A stretch of DNA of 64,000 nucleotides. Source: an uncultured Parabacteroides sp. Lineage in GTDB: Bacteria; Bacteroidota; Bacteroidia; Bacteroidales; Tannerellaceae. Below are positions 9,021 to 18,493 of this stretch, in pieces. The first letter of the stretch is position 1; the number at the start of each line of letters is the position of its first letter. The stretch is taken from NCBI RefSeq assembly GCF_947855115.1, contig NZ_CANTZW010000007.1:62001-126000 (forward strand), given 5' to 3'. Position numbers and translations under genes: made by a program. Below the pieces are notes generated by a model. That model was not told the origin of the DNA, searched no databases, and saw nothing but the letters and a program-made list of their open reading frames with translations.

Positions 9021-10730
9021 ATGAGAACAATCAATGGTAGATATAGAAGAGTGGTAGAGGGCTTTTGCCTGTTCTTATTCTTGTTGTTGGCTTCATGTGC
9101 GATAGAAAATGATATTCCATATCCGGTCGTTAATGGAAGTGTCACGGATATTCGGGTAGAAGGGCAACGCCCGGCAGAAGGTTCTTCGGATACGGCGGCT
9201 GTTATCGATGCTTCCGCTAAGACGATCTTATTATATGTAAATGATTCTGTGGATATTTCTAGATTGAAACTGACCCGCTTGGTGGTGAACCCGAATGATG
9301 CGGAAGTTTTGGTTGATTCTACTCTGTGTGAGAATTCAAAGAAGTTCCCGTTTACCGGTTTCTCTTCATTGGATAGTATCCCGATGTCTTCAAATACCCG
9401 GATGAATTTTACCAATCCGGTTAATTTTACCATAAAGACCTATCAAGAATATGTATGGCAAGTAACGGTGCGGCAAATCATTGATCGGAAGATTGAGGTG
9501 GAGGGAATGATCGACTATTCGATTGATGAGTTTGATTCTCGTGTGACTATTTATGTCGGGAAAGAACAGGATTTAGAAGACATCCATATCACCTCTTTGG
9601 CCTTGGGTGGTGCGTATGGTGAGGTGACTCCGGATCCTACTACCGTGAAAGATTTTACCTCTCCACAAAAGTTTACGGTTCAATATGCTTGGAATGAACC
9701 CAATAAAGGGACAATATGGACGGTATATGTCCGGCTTACCGATGAAGATGGTGGTTCCAAGCCTTCGACCGGGGATTTGTCCGTGAATGCTTGGAGTAAA
9801 TACGCTGATGTGGAAGGAAAGGCATCGGAGACTGATTGTTCGTTTGAATATGTAAAGCAAGGAGAAACTTCTTGGAATAAGGTCTCGGCAAAGACCGATG
9901 GGACGAAGGTTTCGGCACGGATCGAGGAGTTGCAACCGGGTACGACTTATCAATGCCGCTTGGTAAATGCTTCGGGCAGTGTGTTGGGCGAATCCTCTTT
10001 CACGACCGAGGACGCTACTGCTTTATATAACGGTGATTTTGATCTGTGGTATCAAGCAGGGAAAACATGGTACGCCGGGGAGTCTGGTAAATCATTTTGG
10101 GATACGAGTAATCCCGGTACGACGCAAGGTTTGGGAGCTGTAGTAAATATTAATCCTACCCAAGGAAACTCAAATGTCGTACATACGCAAGGAGGAAAGT
10201 CTGCGGAGTTGAAATCTCAATGGAAGGTGAAATTCGCTGCTGCGAGTTTATATACGGGATCTTTTGGCGAATTGGTCGGAATGAGTGGTGCGAAGATCAA
10301 TTTCGGAAGGCCGTTTACCTCGCGCCCGACTGCATTGCATGGCTTTTTCCAATACGCTCCGGCCACGGTTGGATATGTAGGAGATAATCAACCTGCGGGA
10401 ACGATCACAAAAGGAGATCCGGATGTTTGTTCTATTTATATTGCATTGGCTAAAAAAGCTTATGTGGTAGATAATACCGATACTGATACATTTATCAAAT
10501 TCAAAGAGGATAATGATATTATCGCGTATGGTGAACTGCCTATAAAAGAGTGTGTCTCTACGAATGGAACATGGAAAGAATTTACGATTGATTTGGAATA
10601 TAAGACGCAGGAAAAGCCCGGTAATATGTATATTATTATAGTGGCTAGTGCCAGTAAGTATGGAGATTATTTTACCGGAGGAGACGGTAGTATATTGTAT
10701 GTAGATGATTTTGAACTTATATACGACTGA
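9021..10730 (+). CDS. PCMD lipoprotein with DUF5018-like N-terminus
   Basis: 569 residues with lipobox LASC (Cys26). The N-terminal part (about 35-245) is not DUF4493. It has two repeats of an Ig-like module with the pattern DISRLKLTRLVVNP and DIHITSLALGG, recalling DUF5018-type domains. A fibronectin-III-like module follows (about 250-330, ELQPGTTYQCRL). The C-terminal PCMD domain (about 332-569) is by eye about 70% identical to that of the gene at 6310. It overlaps the region of the next start, so translation may be coupled. It is possibly a carbohydrate-binding surface protein. Confidence 0.82.
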   Translation: MRTINGRYRRVVEGFCLFLFLLLASCAIENDIPYPVVNGSVTDIRVEGQRPAEGSSDTAAVIDASAKTILLYVNDSVDISRLKLTRLVVNPNDAEVLVDSTLCENSKKFPFTGFSSLDSIPMSSNTRMNFTNPVNFTIKTYQEYVWQVTVRQIIDRKIEVEGMIDYSIDEFDSRVTIYVGKEQDLEDIHITSLALGGAYGEVTPDPTTVKDFTSPQKFTVQYAWNEPNKGTIWTVYVRLTDEDGGSKPSTGDLSVNAWSKYADVEGKASETDCSFEYVKQGETSWNKVSAKTDGTKVSARIEELQPGTTYQCRLVNASGSVLGESSFTTEDATALYNGDFDLWYQAGKTWYAGESGKSFWDTSNPGTTQGLGAVVNINPTQGNSNVVHTQGGKSAELKSQWKVKFAAASLYTGSFGELVGMSGAKINFGRPFTSRPTALHGFFQYAPATVGYVGDNQPAGTITKGDPDVCSIYIALAKKAYVVDNTDTDTFIKFKEDNDIIAYGELPIKECVSTNGTWKEFTIDLEYKTQEKPGNMYIIIVASASKYGDYFTGGDGSILYVDDFELIYD

Positions 10731-10734
10731 TGGT

Positions 10735-12915
10735 ATGATGAGGCGAATGCATAAATTCTATTATTGTATACTGTCATTGTTCCTCTTCGCCGCTTGCCAA
10801 GAGGAGACTCTGATGGATGGTAAAACGACCGGTTTCCAAATATCTTTGCAGGATGGGGAGGTTACGGTTGAGACAAAAAGTACTCCGGTGGAATTGGGGA
10901 AACCTGCCGTGGATAAGTTTAAACTGAAAATTGTGAAGGACGGGGCTTCTGATCCGTTGTATGATGGAATTTATACCGCCCAAACGATACCGGCTTCGGC
11001 TGGTACCTATACGATCTCTGCCTCGTATGGCGAGAATCCGGTTCTGGCGTTGGATGCGCCTTATTATCTTGGTGATACTTCAAATGTAGTGATCAAGGAC
11101 GGCGAGAAGAAAAGCGTTATTTTAAGCTGCAAGGTGGCGAATGCGTTAGCTTCAGCCTATTTCCCTGCGGATACGGAGTTGATGAAAATTTTCTCTTCTT
11201 ATTATGTGAAAGTGCTTGTAGAGGGAAGGTCTTGTAATTTAACTCCGGATAGTAAGAAAAGTGCCTATTTTCAAGCCGGGAAAGAAGTTTCCTTCTATTT
11301 TGAAGGAAAAAAGAGGAATGGTGAGGACTTTTCCGAGAAATTGCAATGCAAGGATTTGCCTTTGACTTTGCAGGCTGGAGAGCATCTTAAATTGACATTG
11401 AAGTTGTCGGATGACCTGTTGTTGGATATCGCCAAGGTGGAAATTAAAAAGGAGACGATAACGAGCGATATCCCGATGGATTGGTTGCCAAAACCGAAGA
11501 TTGAAGCCGAAGGTTTCGAGAATAATATACTTTCCTTTGCGGAGACAGAGACTAAAACGGCGAAATTGAGTCTTAACACAGCCTCGCCCTTGCAGGATTT
11601 GAAGTTGAAGTTTACTTTTAACGATCCACAATTTTCAAACTTGAATGATAAAGAATATCTCTTATCTGTTCCGGAGGATAAAAAGGAAGTGGAAAAGACG
11701 TTAGGTGTAGTATTACCAGAAATAGGTGCGGAAAAAGCTTCTTTGGATTTAACTCCTATTGTTGTTAAGTTGCAAACAGATGCAGGTGCGACGGTAGAAA
11801 ATAAGATTGAAGTAGATGTAAGAGCGAATAATCGTTGGAGTAGCGAAGAGATTTCAGGCCAAGAAAACCCAAGCCGAGTTTATACGTTGAGGTGTAATAA
11901 ACCGGAAATGGTAGTATCTGTTCAACCCGGAAATATCTGGACGAAAGAGTTTACGGTTGATGAACTAACCGTTACTACAGGCGATCCGGAGGTTATCAAA
12001 TCTAAGTTGAAATATCAGTATAAAGAAAAGTCCGAAGGTGATGATTCTTGGAAGGAGATTCAAGATATGAAAGTGTTATTCAGCGAACATCCCCAAAATA
12101 GATCATATCAAGTGAGAGCGGTTTATCGCGATGTAGTCATGACGGACGTTGTTGATGTAGAGCTAGAAAATCCGGTGCAGTTGCCGAACTCGGATATGGA
12201 GGAGTGGAGTATTGAGGAAAAGAAAAAGTCGGGAGGATGGCCTTTTAAAGATAAGACATATTATACTTTTCATCCTTATTCGGAGGGTAATGCGAGTGCT
12301 TCTTGGTGGGATACGAATAACGATAAAGCGCAGGGAGGAACTTATGCAATAGGAATTTGGTATGAGGGTTGTTTTGCTTCATGTGTAAGTTATACAACAG
12401 ATGTACATGGAGGTTCGAAAGCTGCATTATTATATCTTTCCGGATGTGGTGATGGTTATGCTAATACATCAGGAACTTATGTTGGAGGTGCAATGGTTGG
12501 CAGCTTGTTTATAGGTTCCTACGATTCAAATATAGTTCAGGGGCATGATTTTGAATCTCGACCTACATCTTTATCGTTTTGGTATAAATATAAACCATTT
12601 AAATCAGATGCTTTTAAAGTAGTAGTCTCTTTGAAAAATGAAGATAAAGAAATTGCTTCTGGAACATATGTACCAGAAGTATATTCAGTAGAGGATGAAA
12701 CCTATAAGCAGGCTATAGTTAACTTTGATTATATTGAAGAAAATGTGAAGCCAACTATGATATGTGTGCAATTTTTGGCTTCAGATAAGACTTCACTTAC
12801 TGAAAATGACTTTGAGAAGGGAACAACGATACAGTATCCTGTTGTAGGAAATTGGACAGTACATATGGGAAGCATTCTGAAGATTGATGATTTATCTTTA
12901 AACTATGATAAGTGA
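10735..12915 (+). CDS. Large DUF4493-PCMD lipoprotein
   Basis: About 726 residues from ATG 10735; 10738 or 10747 are equally possible, since all keep the lipobox FAAC intact. An earlier in-frame ATG (10705) would overlap the upstream gene by 26 bases. Modules: DUF4493 (about 30-255, ETKS with Lys48), a middle beta module (about 260-375) related to the C-terminus of the gene at 5032, an Ig/Fn3-like part (about 380-485), and a diverged PCMD domain (about 487-726, starting QLPNSDMEEW and ending ILKIDDLSLNY). It shares its last bases with the upstream region of the final gene, so they are co-transcribed. Confidence 0.82.
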   Translation: MMRRMHKFYYCILSLFLFAACQEETLMDGKTTGFQISLQDGEVTVETKSTPVELGKPAVDKFKLKIVKDGASDPLYDGIYTAQTIPASAGTYTISASYGENPVLALDAPYYLGDTSNVVIKDGEKKSVILSCKVANALASAYFPADTELMKIFSSYYVKVLVEGRSCNLTPDSKKSAYFQAGKEVSFYFEGKKRNGEDFSEKLQCKDLPLTLQAGEHLKLTLKLSDDLLLDIAKVEIKKETITSDIPMDWLPKPKIEAEGFENNILSFAETETKTAKLSLNTASPLQDLKLKFTFNDPQFSNLNDKEYLLSVPEDKKEVEKTLGVVLPEIGAEKASLDLTPIVVKLQTDAGATVENKIEVDVRANNRWSSEEISGQENPSRVYTLRCNKPEMVVSVQPGNIWTKEFTVDELTVTTGDPEVIKSKLKYQYKEKSEGDDSWKEIQDMKVLFSEHPQNRSYQVRAVYRDVVMTDVVDVELENPVQLPNSDMEEWSIEEKKKSGGWPFKDKTYYTFHPYSEGNASASWWDTNNDKAQGGTYAIGIWYEGCFASCVSYTTDVHGGSKAALLYLSGCGDGYANTSGTYVGGAMVGSLFIGSYDSNIVQGHDFESRPTSLSFWYKYKPFKSDAFKVVVSLKNEDKEIASGTYVPEVYSVEDETYKQAIVNFDYIEENVKPTMICVQFLASDKTSLTENDFEKGTTIQYPVVGNWTVHMGSILKIDDLSLNYDK

Positions 12916-12952
12916 CGCATATATAGTTTGTATTATTGTTAAATATAGAAGA

Positions 12953-13654
12953 ATGAAACATATTGCTTATACCCTATTATTTTTTATCTTTTTGGTAGCC
13001 TGCCAAAAAGATGAGGCTTTTAATATTTCAGAAGGCAAGGGTACTTTAATATTGGAAAATATTTCTGTTCAAACAGAAAATATCAACGCTGTTTCCACTC
13101 GGGCCGTTCAGAACGATTTGTATGTGGAGGTTTGGCAAAACGGTCAATTAATGAGCGGCCAACAATATGAACCGGGAAAAGTGCCCGCTAAGCTGGATTT
13201 ACCAGCTGGAAGTTATCAGCTGAAAACCTACAATCAGGCGTATAAGGAAATGCCCAATTGGTTAGATACAGAAATTGGTGGAGCAGCCTTTTATGCTGAA
13301 AAGGATTTTAAGATAGAAGTTGGTGAAATAAACCATCTGAATGTGGAAGTCCCGATGGTGAATATCGGTGTTTCCTTAAAACTTCCGGAAGGTTTTAGTG
13401 ATCGGTTCAAAACCTATCTTTTTACTGTACAATCCGGAGATAGATCTGTGAAAGTAATTAACGGTCAAACTGCTTATTTACAAGTAAGTGATAAGATAAT
13501 CTATACTTTAAGTGTTGAAAATAATGATGGTGAGAATAAAACAGACTCGAGGCTGATCGAAACTCCGGAGGCTGGAACTGTATATGAGATCTCTTATGCT
13601 TACGAAACTAAGGGGATGATTATCAGTGTTAATTTTACTTCCCAAGCTGAATGA
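12953..13654 (+). CDS. Short DUF4493 lipoprotein, last gene of cluster
   Basis: 233 residues from ATG 12953, chosen because it begins the signal peptide MKHIAYTLLF with lipobox LVAC (Cys17). It is a single DUF4493 module with the site STRA (Arg50), the only family member here with Arg instead of Lys, and a shortened beta sandwich ending GMIISVNFTSQAE. The plain single-domain form, also seen in the first gene of the cluster, would suit a repeating or capping subunit if the cluster builds a polymer; this is conjecture. A hairpin overlaps the stop codon. Confidence 0.78.
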   Translation: MKHIAYTLLFFIFLVACQKDEAFNISEGKGTLILENISVQTENINAVSTRAVQNDLYVEVWQNGQLMSGQQYEPGKVPAKLDLPAGSYQLKTYNQAYKEMPNWLDTEIGGAAFYAEKDFKIEVGEINHLNVEVPMVNIGVSLKLPEGFSDRFKTYLFTVQSGDRSVKVINGQTAYLQVSDKIIYTLSVENNDGENKTDSRLIETPEAGTVYEISYAYETKGMIISVNFTSQAE

Positions 13655-13685
13655 CTTATGGTTCGATAAACCGTAAGTTATTCAC
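13654..13685 (+). terminator. Hairpin ending the second lipoprotein unit
   Basis: Ten-base arms (13654-13663 and 13669-13678, one G-T pair) start at the last base of the stop codon. The following tail is only moderately T-rich, so it may be a weak terminator. Confidence 0.5.
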
Positions 13686-13989
13686 TTCAGAAGCCCTAAG
13701 CAGGGATATATTCAAATAAATGAGATCAACGTCCTGTTCTCGGAGGTTGTTATAGCCGCTGTGTGGATTTCGAAGAAACTACCCTTTTCCATGATGTCAA
13801 GAGTTTCCGCTTTATGTCCCCTAATGGTAAGCTCTTTTTTATACCTTTTTTATGTCTTCTTCCAAATTCGTGATATTTAAGTATATGTTTTCCATATATA
13901 TTATTAGTAGTGGTAAGACTTCTTGTCCAATTAAGAGGAAACTCAATCACAAAGGAAATTATTCTTTTCCGTCTAATCAAATTATTCCG
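13686..13989. other. Intergenic region with possible decayed minus-strand coding sequence
   Basis: No intact gene is convincing in the 367 bases between the lipoprotein cluster and metG. On the minus strand, two stretches read like protein in different frames. One reads MENIYLNITNLEEDIKKV and then a stop (about 13895-13839). The other reads KRYKKELTIRGHKAETLD onward for about 44 codons (about 13845-13721). I do not recognise either. A small lost gene is possible; chance is also possible. The metG promoter lies at the right end. Confidence 0.25.
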
Positions 13990-13997
13990 TACCTTTG
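13990..13997 (+). promoter_or_regulatory. metG promoter -7 box
   Basis: TACCTTTG fits TAnnTTTG exactly, 24 bases before the metG start codon. This predicts a very short leader. Confidence 0.55.
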
Positions 13998-14021
13998 TGT
14001 CTCAAAAAGAGAACACAAGGT

Positions 14022-16061
14022 ATGGAAAAACATTTTAAGAGAACGCTGATAACAACGGCGTTGCCGTATGCGAACGGACCGGTGCATATCGGCCATTTGG
14101 CCGGGGTATATGTGCCTGCCGATATTTATGCCCGTTACCTTCGTTTGAAGGGGGAGGAAGTGCTGATGATTGGTGGTTCGGATGAGCATGGGGTACCCAT
14201 CACGTTGAGAGCGAAGAAAGAGGGGATCACGCCGCAAGACGTGGTGGATCGTTATCATGGCATTATCAAGAAGTCGTTCGAGGACTTTGGAATCTCGTTC
14301 GACATCTATTCGCGTACGACCTCTGCTACGCATCATCAGATGGCCTCGGATTTCTTCCGTACATTATATGAAAAAGGCGAATTCATCGAGAAAACAAGCG
14401 AGCAATATTACGATGAGGAGGCGAAGCAATTCTTGGCAGATCGCTATATTACGGGTACTTGCCCGCATTGCGGGAACGAGAAGGCGTATGGCGATCAATG
14501 CGAGGCTTGCGGCACTTCCCTTAGCCCCACAGACCTGAAAGACCCGAAATCCGCTATCAGCGGCAGTAAGCCGGTAATGCGCGAGACGAAACATTGGTAC
14601 CTGCCTTTGGATAAGTGGGAGCCGTTCTTGCGTAAATGGATCTTGGAAGAGCATAAGGAATGGAAGCCGAACGTATACGGGCAATGCAAGAGTTGGCTGG
14701 ATATGGGCCTGCAACCCCGGGCGGTGAGCCGGGATTTGGATTGGGGTATCCCCGTCCCCGTGGAAGGAGCGGAAGGAAAGGTACTGTATGTGTGGTTCGA
14801 CGCTCCGATCGGCTATATCTCTAATACGAAAGAGTTGCTGCCGGATAGCTGGGAGACGTGGTGGAAGGACCCGGAGACTAAAATGGTCCATTTCATCGGT
14901 AAAGATAATATCGTGTTTCATTGTATCGTGTTCCCTTCCATGCTGAAAGCGGAAGGTTCTTATAACTTGCCGGAGAATGTTCCTGCCAACGAGTTCTTGA
15001 ACTTGGAGGGCGACAAGATCTCTACTTCCCGTAACTGGGCGGTTTGGCTGAACGAGTATCTGGTGGATATGCCGGGCAAGCAGGATGTGTTGCGCTATGT
15101 CTTGACGGCCAACGCTCCGGAGACAAAGGACAATGATTTCACGTGGAAAGATTTCCAGGCTCGTAACAATAACGAGTTGGTCGCTATCTTGGGAAACTTC
15201 GTGAACCGGGCGTTAGTCCTTACGAATAAATATTTCGAGGGTAAGGTGCCGGAGGCTGGTGAGTTGACGGATTATGATCGGCAGACCTTGAAAGATTTCG
15301 CGGACGTGAAGGAGAACGTGGAACGCCTGTTGGATACCTACCATTTCCGCGACGCGCAAAAAGAGGCGATGAACCTGGCCCGTATCGGGAATAAGTACCT
15401 CGCTGATATGGAGCCGTGGAAGTTGGCGAAGACGGATATGCCCCGTGTCGCTACGATCATGAATATCGCTTTGCAGATTACAGCTAACCTAGCGATCGTT
15501 TTCGAACCGTTCTTGCCGTTTAGCATGGAGAAACTGAACAAGATGCTGAACGTGGAACCGTTGGGATGGAACCGGTTGGGCGCTACGGATCTATTGGAGG
15601 CAGGGCATCAACTGGGTAAGGCCGAGTTGCTGTTCGAGAAAATAGAAGATAGCGTGATCGAGGCTCAGGTGCAGAAATTATTGGATACGAAGAAAGCGAA
15701 TGAGGAAGCGAACTATAAGGCGAAACCGGTCCGTGAGAATATCGAGTTCGATGATTTCATGAAACTGGATATCCGTGTGGGTACGGTCTTGGAATGTACG
15801 AAGGTCCCGAAAGCGGATAAGTTGCTCCAGTTCCGTATTGATGATGGCTTGGAGAAGCGCACGATCGTATCGGGTATCGCCCAGCATTATAAGCCGGAGG
15901 AACTGGTAGGAAAACAAGTTTGCTTCATCGCTAACTTGGCTCCCCGCAAGTTGAAAGGTATCGTTTCCGAGGGTATGATTCTATCCGCTGAGAATTTCGA
16001 TGGGAAATTGGCCGTTATCACTCCGGAGAAAGAGGTGAAACCGGGTAGCGAGGTGAGATAA
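14022..16061 (+). CDS. metG: Methionyl-tRNA synthetase
   Basis: 679 residues from ATG 14022; an in-frame ATG at 13995 overlaps the promoter box. It is a class I synthetase with the HIGH motif (HIGHLAG, about residue 22), a zinc-binding connective peptide ([18 protein letters not shown], about 147-164) and the KMSKS-equivalent KISTSR (about 335). The anticodon-binding helical domain follows. From about residue 575 there is a C-terminal Arc1p/Trbp111-like tRNA-binding OB fold ([13 protein letters not shown]...[10 protein letters not shown]). This is the usual full-length dimeric form. It charges tRNA-Met and is essential. It is a single gene with its own promoter and terminator. Confidence 0.97.
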   Translation: MEKHFKRTLITTALPYANGPVHIGHLAGVYVPADIYARYLRLKGEEVLMIGGSDEHGVPITLRAKKEGITPQDVVDRYHGIIKKSFEDFGISFDIYSRTTSATHHQMASDFFRTLYEKGEFIEKTSEQYYDEEAKQFLADRYITGTCPHCGNEKAYGDQCEACGTSLSPTDLKDPKSAISGSKPVMRETKHWYLPLDKWEPFLRKWILEEHKEWKPNVYGQCKSWLDMGLQPRAVSRDLDWGIPVPVEGAEGKVLYVWFDAPIGYISNTKELLPDSWETWWKDPETKMVHFIGKDNIVFHCIVFPSMLKAEGSYNLPENVPANEFLNLEGDKISTSRNWAVWLNEYLVDMPGKQDVLRYVLTANAPETKDNDFTWKDFQARNNNELVAILGNFVNRALVLTNKYFEGKVPEAGELTDYDRQTLKDFADVKENVERLLDTYHFRDAQKEAMNLARIGNKYLADMEPWKLAKTDMPRVATIMNIALQITANLAIVFEPFLPFSMEKLNKMLNVEPLGWNRLGATDLLEAGHQLGKAELLFEKIEDSVIEAQVQKLLDTKKANEEANYKAKPVRENIEFDDFMKLDIRVGTVLECTKVPKADKLLQFRIDDGLEKRTIVSGIAQHYKPEELVGKQVCFIANLAPRKLKGIVSEGMILSAENFDGKLAVITPEKEVKPGSEVR

Positions 16062-16091
16062 AGGAATCTTTGATATGGCATAATAAAGGCA

Positions 16092-16128
16092 GGGACATTC
16101 AAATAGCGCTTTGAGTGTCCTTCCTTTT
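16092..16128 (+). terminator. Terminator after metG
   Basis: A ten-base stem (16093-16102 with 16111-16120, one G-T pair) is followed by a T-rich tail. It separates metG from the glycan locus. Confidence 0.75.
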
Positions 16129-16146
16129 TCATTTTAAAGAAAGAAG

Positions 16147-17289
16147 ATGGCAGGTATGGAGAAAAAAATACAAATGGTAGATTTGGTCGGTCAATATCAT
16201 CGGCTGAAGGAGGAGATAGATGAGGCTATGTTTTCGATGATAGAGAGCAGCTCTTTTATTAACGGCCCGATGGTGAAGGTTTTTGGCTCGAATCTAGCTG
16301 CTTATTTGAATACGGAGTATGTGGTTCCTTGTGGGAACTGTACCGATGCTTTGCAAATCGCTTTGATGCGTTTGAATCTGAGGCGGGGTGATGAGGTGAT
16401 CGTGCCGGCGTTTACATATGCCGCCGCTGCTGAGGCCGCGGTTTTATTGGGCTTGGTTCCCGTTTTGGTCGACGTGGATGAGCGTACTTTCAATATTTCT
16501 CCGGAGGCCGTGGCCGAGGCTATAACAGATCGTACGAGGGCTATCATCGCTGTTCATCTTTTCGGGCAAAGTTGTGACATGTATCCGATTTTGGAATTGG
16601 CCAGGAAAAATAATTTGTATGTTATCGAGGATAACGCACAGTCATTGGGCGCGGAATATACATTTCCGGACGGAACCTCAAAGAAGACCGGTACTATGGG
16701 GGATATGGGCGCTTTGTCTTTCTTCCCCACGAAGATCTTAGGGGGGTACGGAGATGGGGGAGCGGTAATCGTACATGATGCGGATCTGGCAGAAGAGGTA
16801 CGTATGACTACGGTGCATGGGCAGAACATAAAGTACCATCATCAGATTATAGGTTGTAATTCCCGCCTGGATACCTTGCAAGCGGCGATCTTAAACGTTA
16901 AATTAAAACACATAGACGAATTTATCTCGTCTCGGCAAGTGGCCGCGCGGCGATATGACGCGGGCTTGTCGGGCTTGGATGGTATATTACTGCCTACTTG
17001 TATCCCATCTTCTACGCACGTGTATCATCAATATACGATCCAAGTGCTGGATGGCCGTCGCGAGGCTTTACAAGGCTATTTGAAAGAACATGGAATCCCG
17101 GCCTTGATTTACTACCCGGTCCCGATGCAAGAACAAGTAGCGTTTAAAGACCACGTCCGGTACGGAAGCGACCTGTCTGTAGCCGAACGCCTCACGAAAA
17201 ACGTCCTCTCCCTCCCGATACATACGGAGATGGATGAGGATATTCAAGAGTATATTATCGGTAAATTGCATGATTATTTAAACCACTAA
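16147..17289 (+). CDS. DegT/DnrJ/EryC1/StrS family sugar aminotransferase
   Basis: 380 residues, the full length of the family. It is a PLP-dependent enzyme that aminates keto-sugar nucleotides. Visible features are the N-terminal YVVPCGNCTDALQIAL region, the PLP phosphate/aspartate segment VIEDNAQSLGA, and the Schiff-base lysine in SFFPTKILGGYGDGG. By sequence it is closest to WbpE-like enzymes that make 3-amino sugars. It is followed 15 bases later by a Gfo/Idh/MocA oxidoreductase, the same pairing as WbpB/WbpE. That suggests the two act in succession on a UDP-sugar, although no WbpA, D or I homologue is in the window. Confidence 0.88.
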   Translation: MAGMEKKIQMVDLVGQYHRLKEEIDEAMFSMIESSSFINGPMVKVFGSNLAAYLNTEYVVPCGNCTDALQIALMRLNLRRGDEVIVPAFTYAAAAEAAVLLGLVPVLVDVDERTFNISPEAVAEAITDRTRAIIAVHLFGQSCDMYPILELARKNNLYVIEDNAQSLGAEYTFPDGTSKKTGTMGDMGALSFFPTKILGGYGDGGAVIVHDADLAEEVRMTTVHGQNIKYHHQIIGCNSRLDTLQAAILNVKLKHIDEFISSRQVAARRYDAGLSGLDGILLPTCIPSSTHVYHQYTIQVLDGRREALQGYLKEHGIPALIYYPVPMQEQVAFKDHVRYGSDLSVAERLTKNVLSLPIHTEMDEDIQEYIIGKLHDYLNH

Positions 17290-17304
17290 AGAATCTACAA
17301 ATTT

Positions 17305-18324
17305 ATGAATAAGAAAATACGTTTCGCCGTGATCGGCTGTGGCCATATAGGTAAGCGTCATGCCGAGATGATTACCCGGGATGAAGGGGCGGAGCTGGTC
17401 GCTTTGTGTGATATCCGTCCGAAAGAGGAACTGGGGATAGAGGCCTACGACGTGCCTTTCGCCCGAAGCATAGAGGAATTGTTCCGTCTGGGATTGGATA
17501 TAGATGTGGTGAATATCTGTACGCCTAATGGTTTACATGCGGAGATGGCTATCCGGGCGATAGAGAGCGGGCATCATGTGGTTATAGAGAAACCGATGGC
17601 GCTGACTTTGGCTGATGCCGAGAGAGTAGTTTATACCTCGTTGAGATTCCGTAAGCAGGTATTTTGCGTGATGCAAAATCGTTATTCCCCGCCTTCGGTC
17701 TGGATCAAGGAAATGGTTGAGTCCGGGAAATTGGGCAAGATCTATATGGTACAGTTGAATTGCTATTGGAACCGCGATGAGCGTTACTATAAACCCGGAG
17801 GATGGCATGGCGACGCAGCCTTGGATGGAGGTACCTTATTCACTCAATTTTCCCATTTCATCGATATTATGTATTGGCTATTCGGGGATATCTGTAATAT
17901 CCAGACTCGTTTCGCCGATTTCAACCATGAGAAACTGACCGCGTTTGAGGATTCCGGTTTCGTGAATTTTAATTTCGTGAACGGTGGAATGGGCAGCTTG
18001 AGCTATTCTACGGCGGTATGGGACAAGAACCTGGAAAGTAGCATGCTGGTCGTGGCCGAGAATGGTAGCGTGAAGATCGGCGGTCAATATATGAACGAGG
18101 TAGAGTACTGCCATATCAAGGATTATGAGATGCCTGAATTGGCTCCTACCAATCCCGGCAATGATTACGGCCCTTATAAAGGTTCCGCTCAAAACCATAA
18201 TTTCGTGATCCGTAACGTGGTCAACGTGCTTTCCGGCGCTCCCGGCGAAATCATAACGACCAACGTGTTGGAAGGCATGAAGGTGGTGGATATCATCCGG
18301 AGGATTTATGCGGGGAAAGCGTAG
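17305..18324 (+). CDS. Gfo/Idh/MocA family oxidoreductase
   Basis: 339 residues. An N-terminal Rossmann fold has GCGHIGKRHAEM (GxGxxG, about residue 10) and the signature EKP (HHVVIEKPMAL, about 95). The C-terminal dimerisation/catalytic domain includes GGWHGDAALDGGTLFTQFSHFIDIMYWLFG. Members oxidise or reduce sugar C3 or C2 hydroxyls with NAD(P). Paired with the aminotransferase upstream, it probably makes the 3-keto sugar nucleotide that is then aminated. It ends the first short operon of the glycan locus; a 169-base gap with a new promoter follows. Confidence 0.88.
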   Translation: MNKKIRFAVIGCGHIGKRHAEMITRDEGAELVALCDIRPKEELGIEAYDVPFARSIEELFRLGLDIDVVNICTPNGLHAEMAIRAIESGHHVVIEKPMALTLADAERVVYTSLRFRKQVFCVMQNRYSPPSVWIKEMVESGKLGKIYMVQLNCYWNRDERYYKPGGWHGDAALDGGTLFTQFSHFIDIMYWLFGDICNIQTRFADFNHEKLTAFEDSGFVNFNFVNGGMGSLSYSTAVWDKNLESSMLVVAENGSVKIGGQYMNEVEYCHIKDYEMPELAPTNPGNDYGPYKGSAQNHNFVIRNVVNVLSGAPGEIITTNVLEGMKVVDIIRRIYAGKA

Positions 18325-18462
18325 GTCCACCGGGGATTTAGGTTTCGCCTTTTCGAAAGTACGGCATAAAATAGAGTATTCTTATGAGGTACTATATATC
18401 GTAAAATATACGTAAAGAAGGAAATGCTTCCCGTTTTTCTCTGTTAGCCAAAGGTAAATGTT

Positions 18463-18470
18463 TATCTTTG
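18463..18470 (+). promoter_or_regulatory. Promoter -7 box for the flippase/glycosyltransferase operon
   Basis: TATCTTTG matches TAnnTTTG exactly, 23 bases before the wzx start codon. From here to 29552 all genes run on the plus strand with small gaps or overlaps. Confidence 0.55.
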
Positions 18471-18493
18471 TCGCACTTTACCGTAAATATCAA

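Noticed and set aside
13750..13980. 76-codon minus-strand frame before metG
   Set aside because: The peptide is basic and unlike any family. The more protein-like stretches lie in other frames, so at best the area is decayed.
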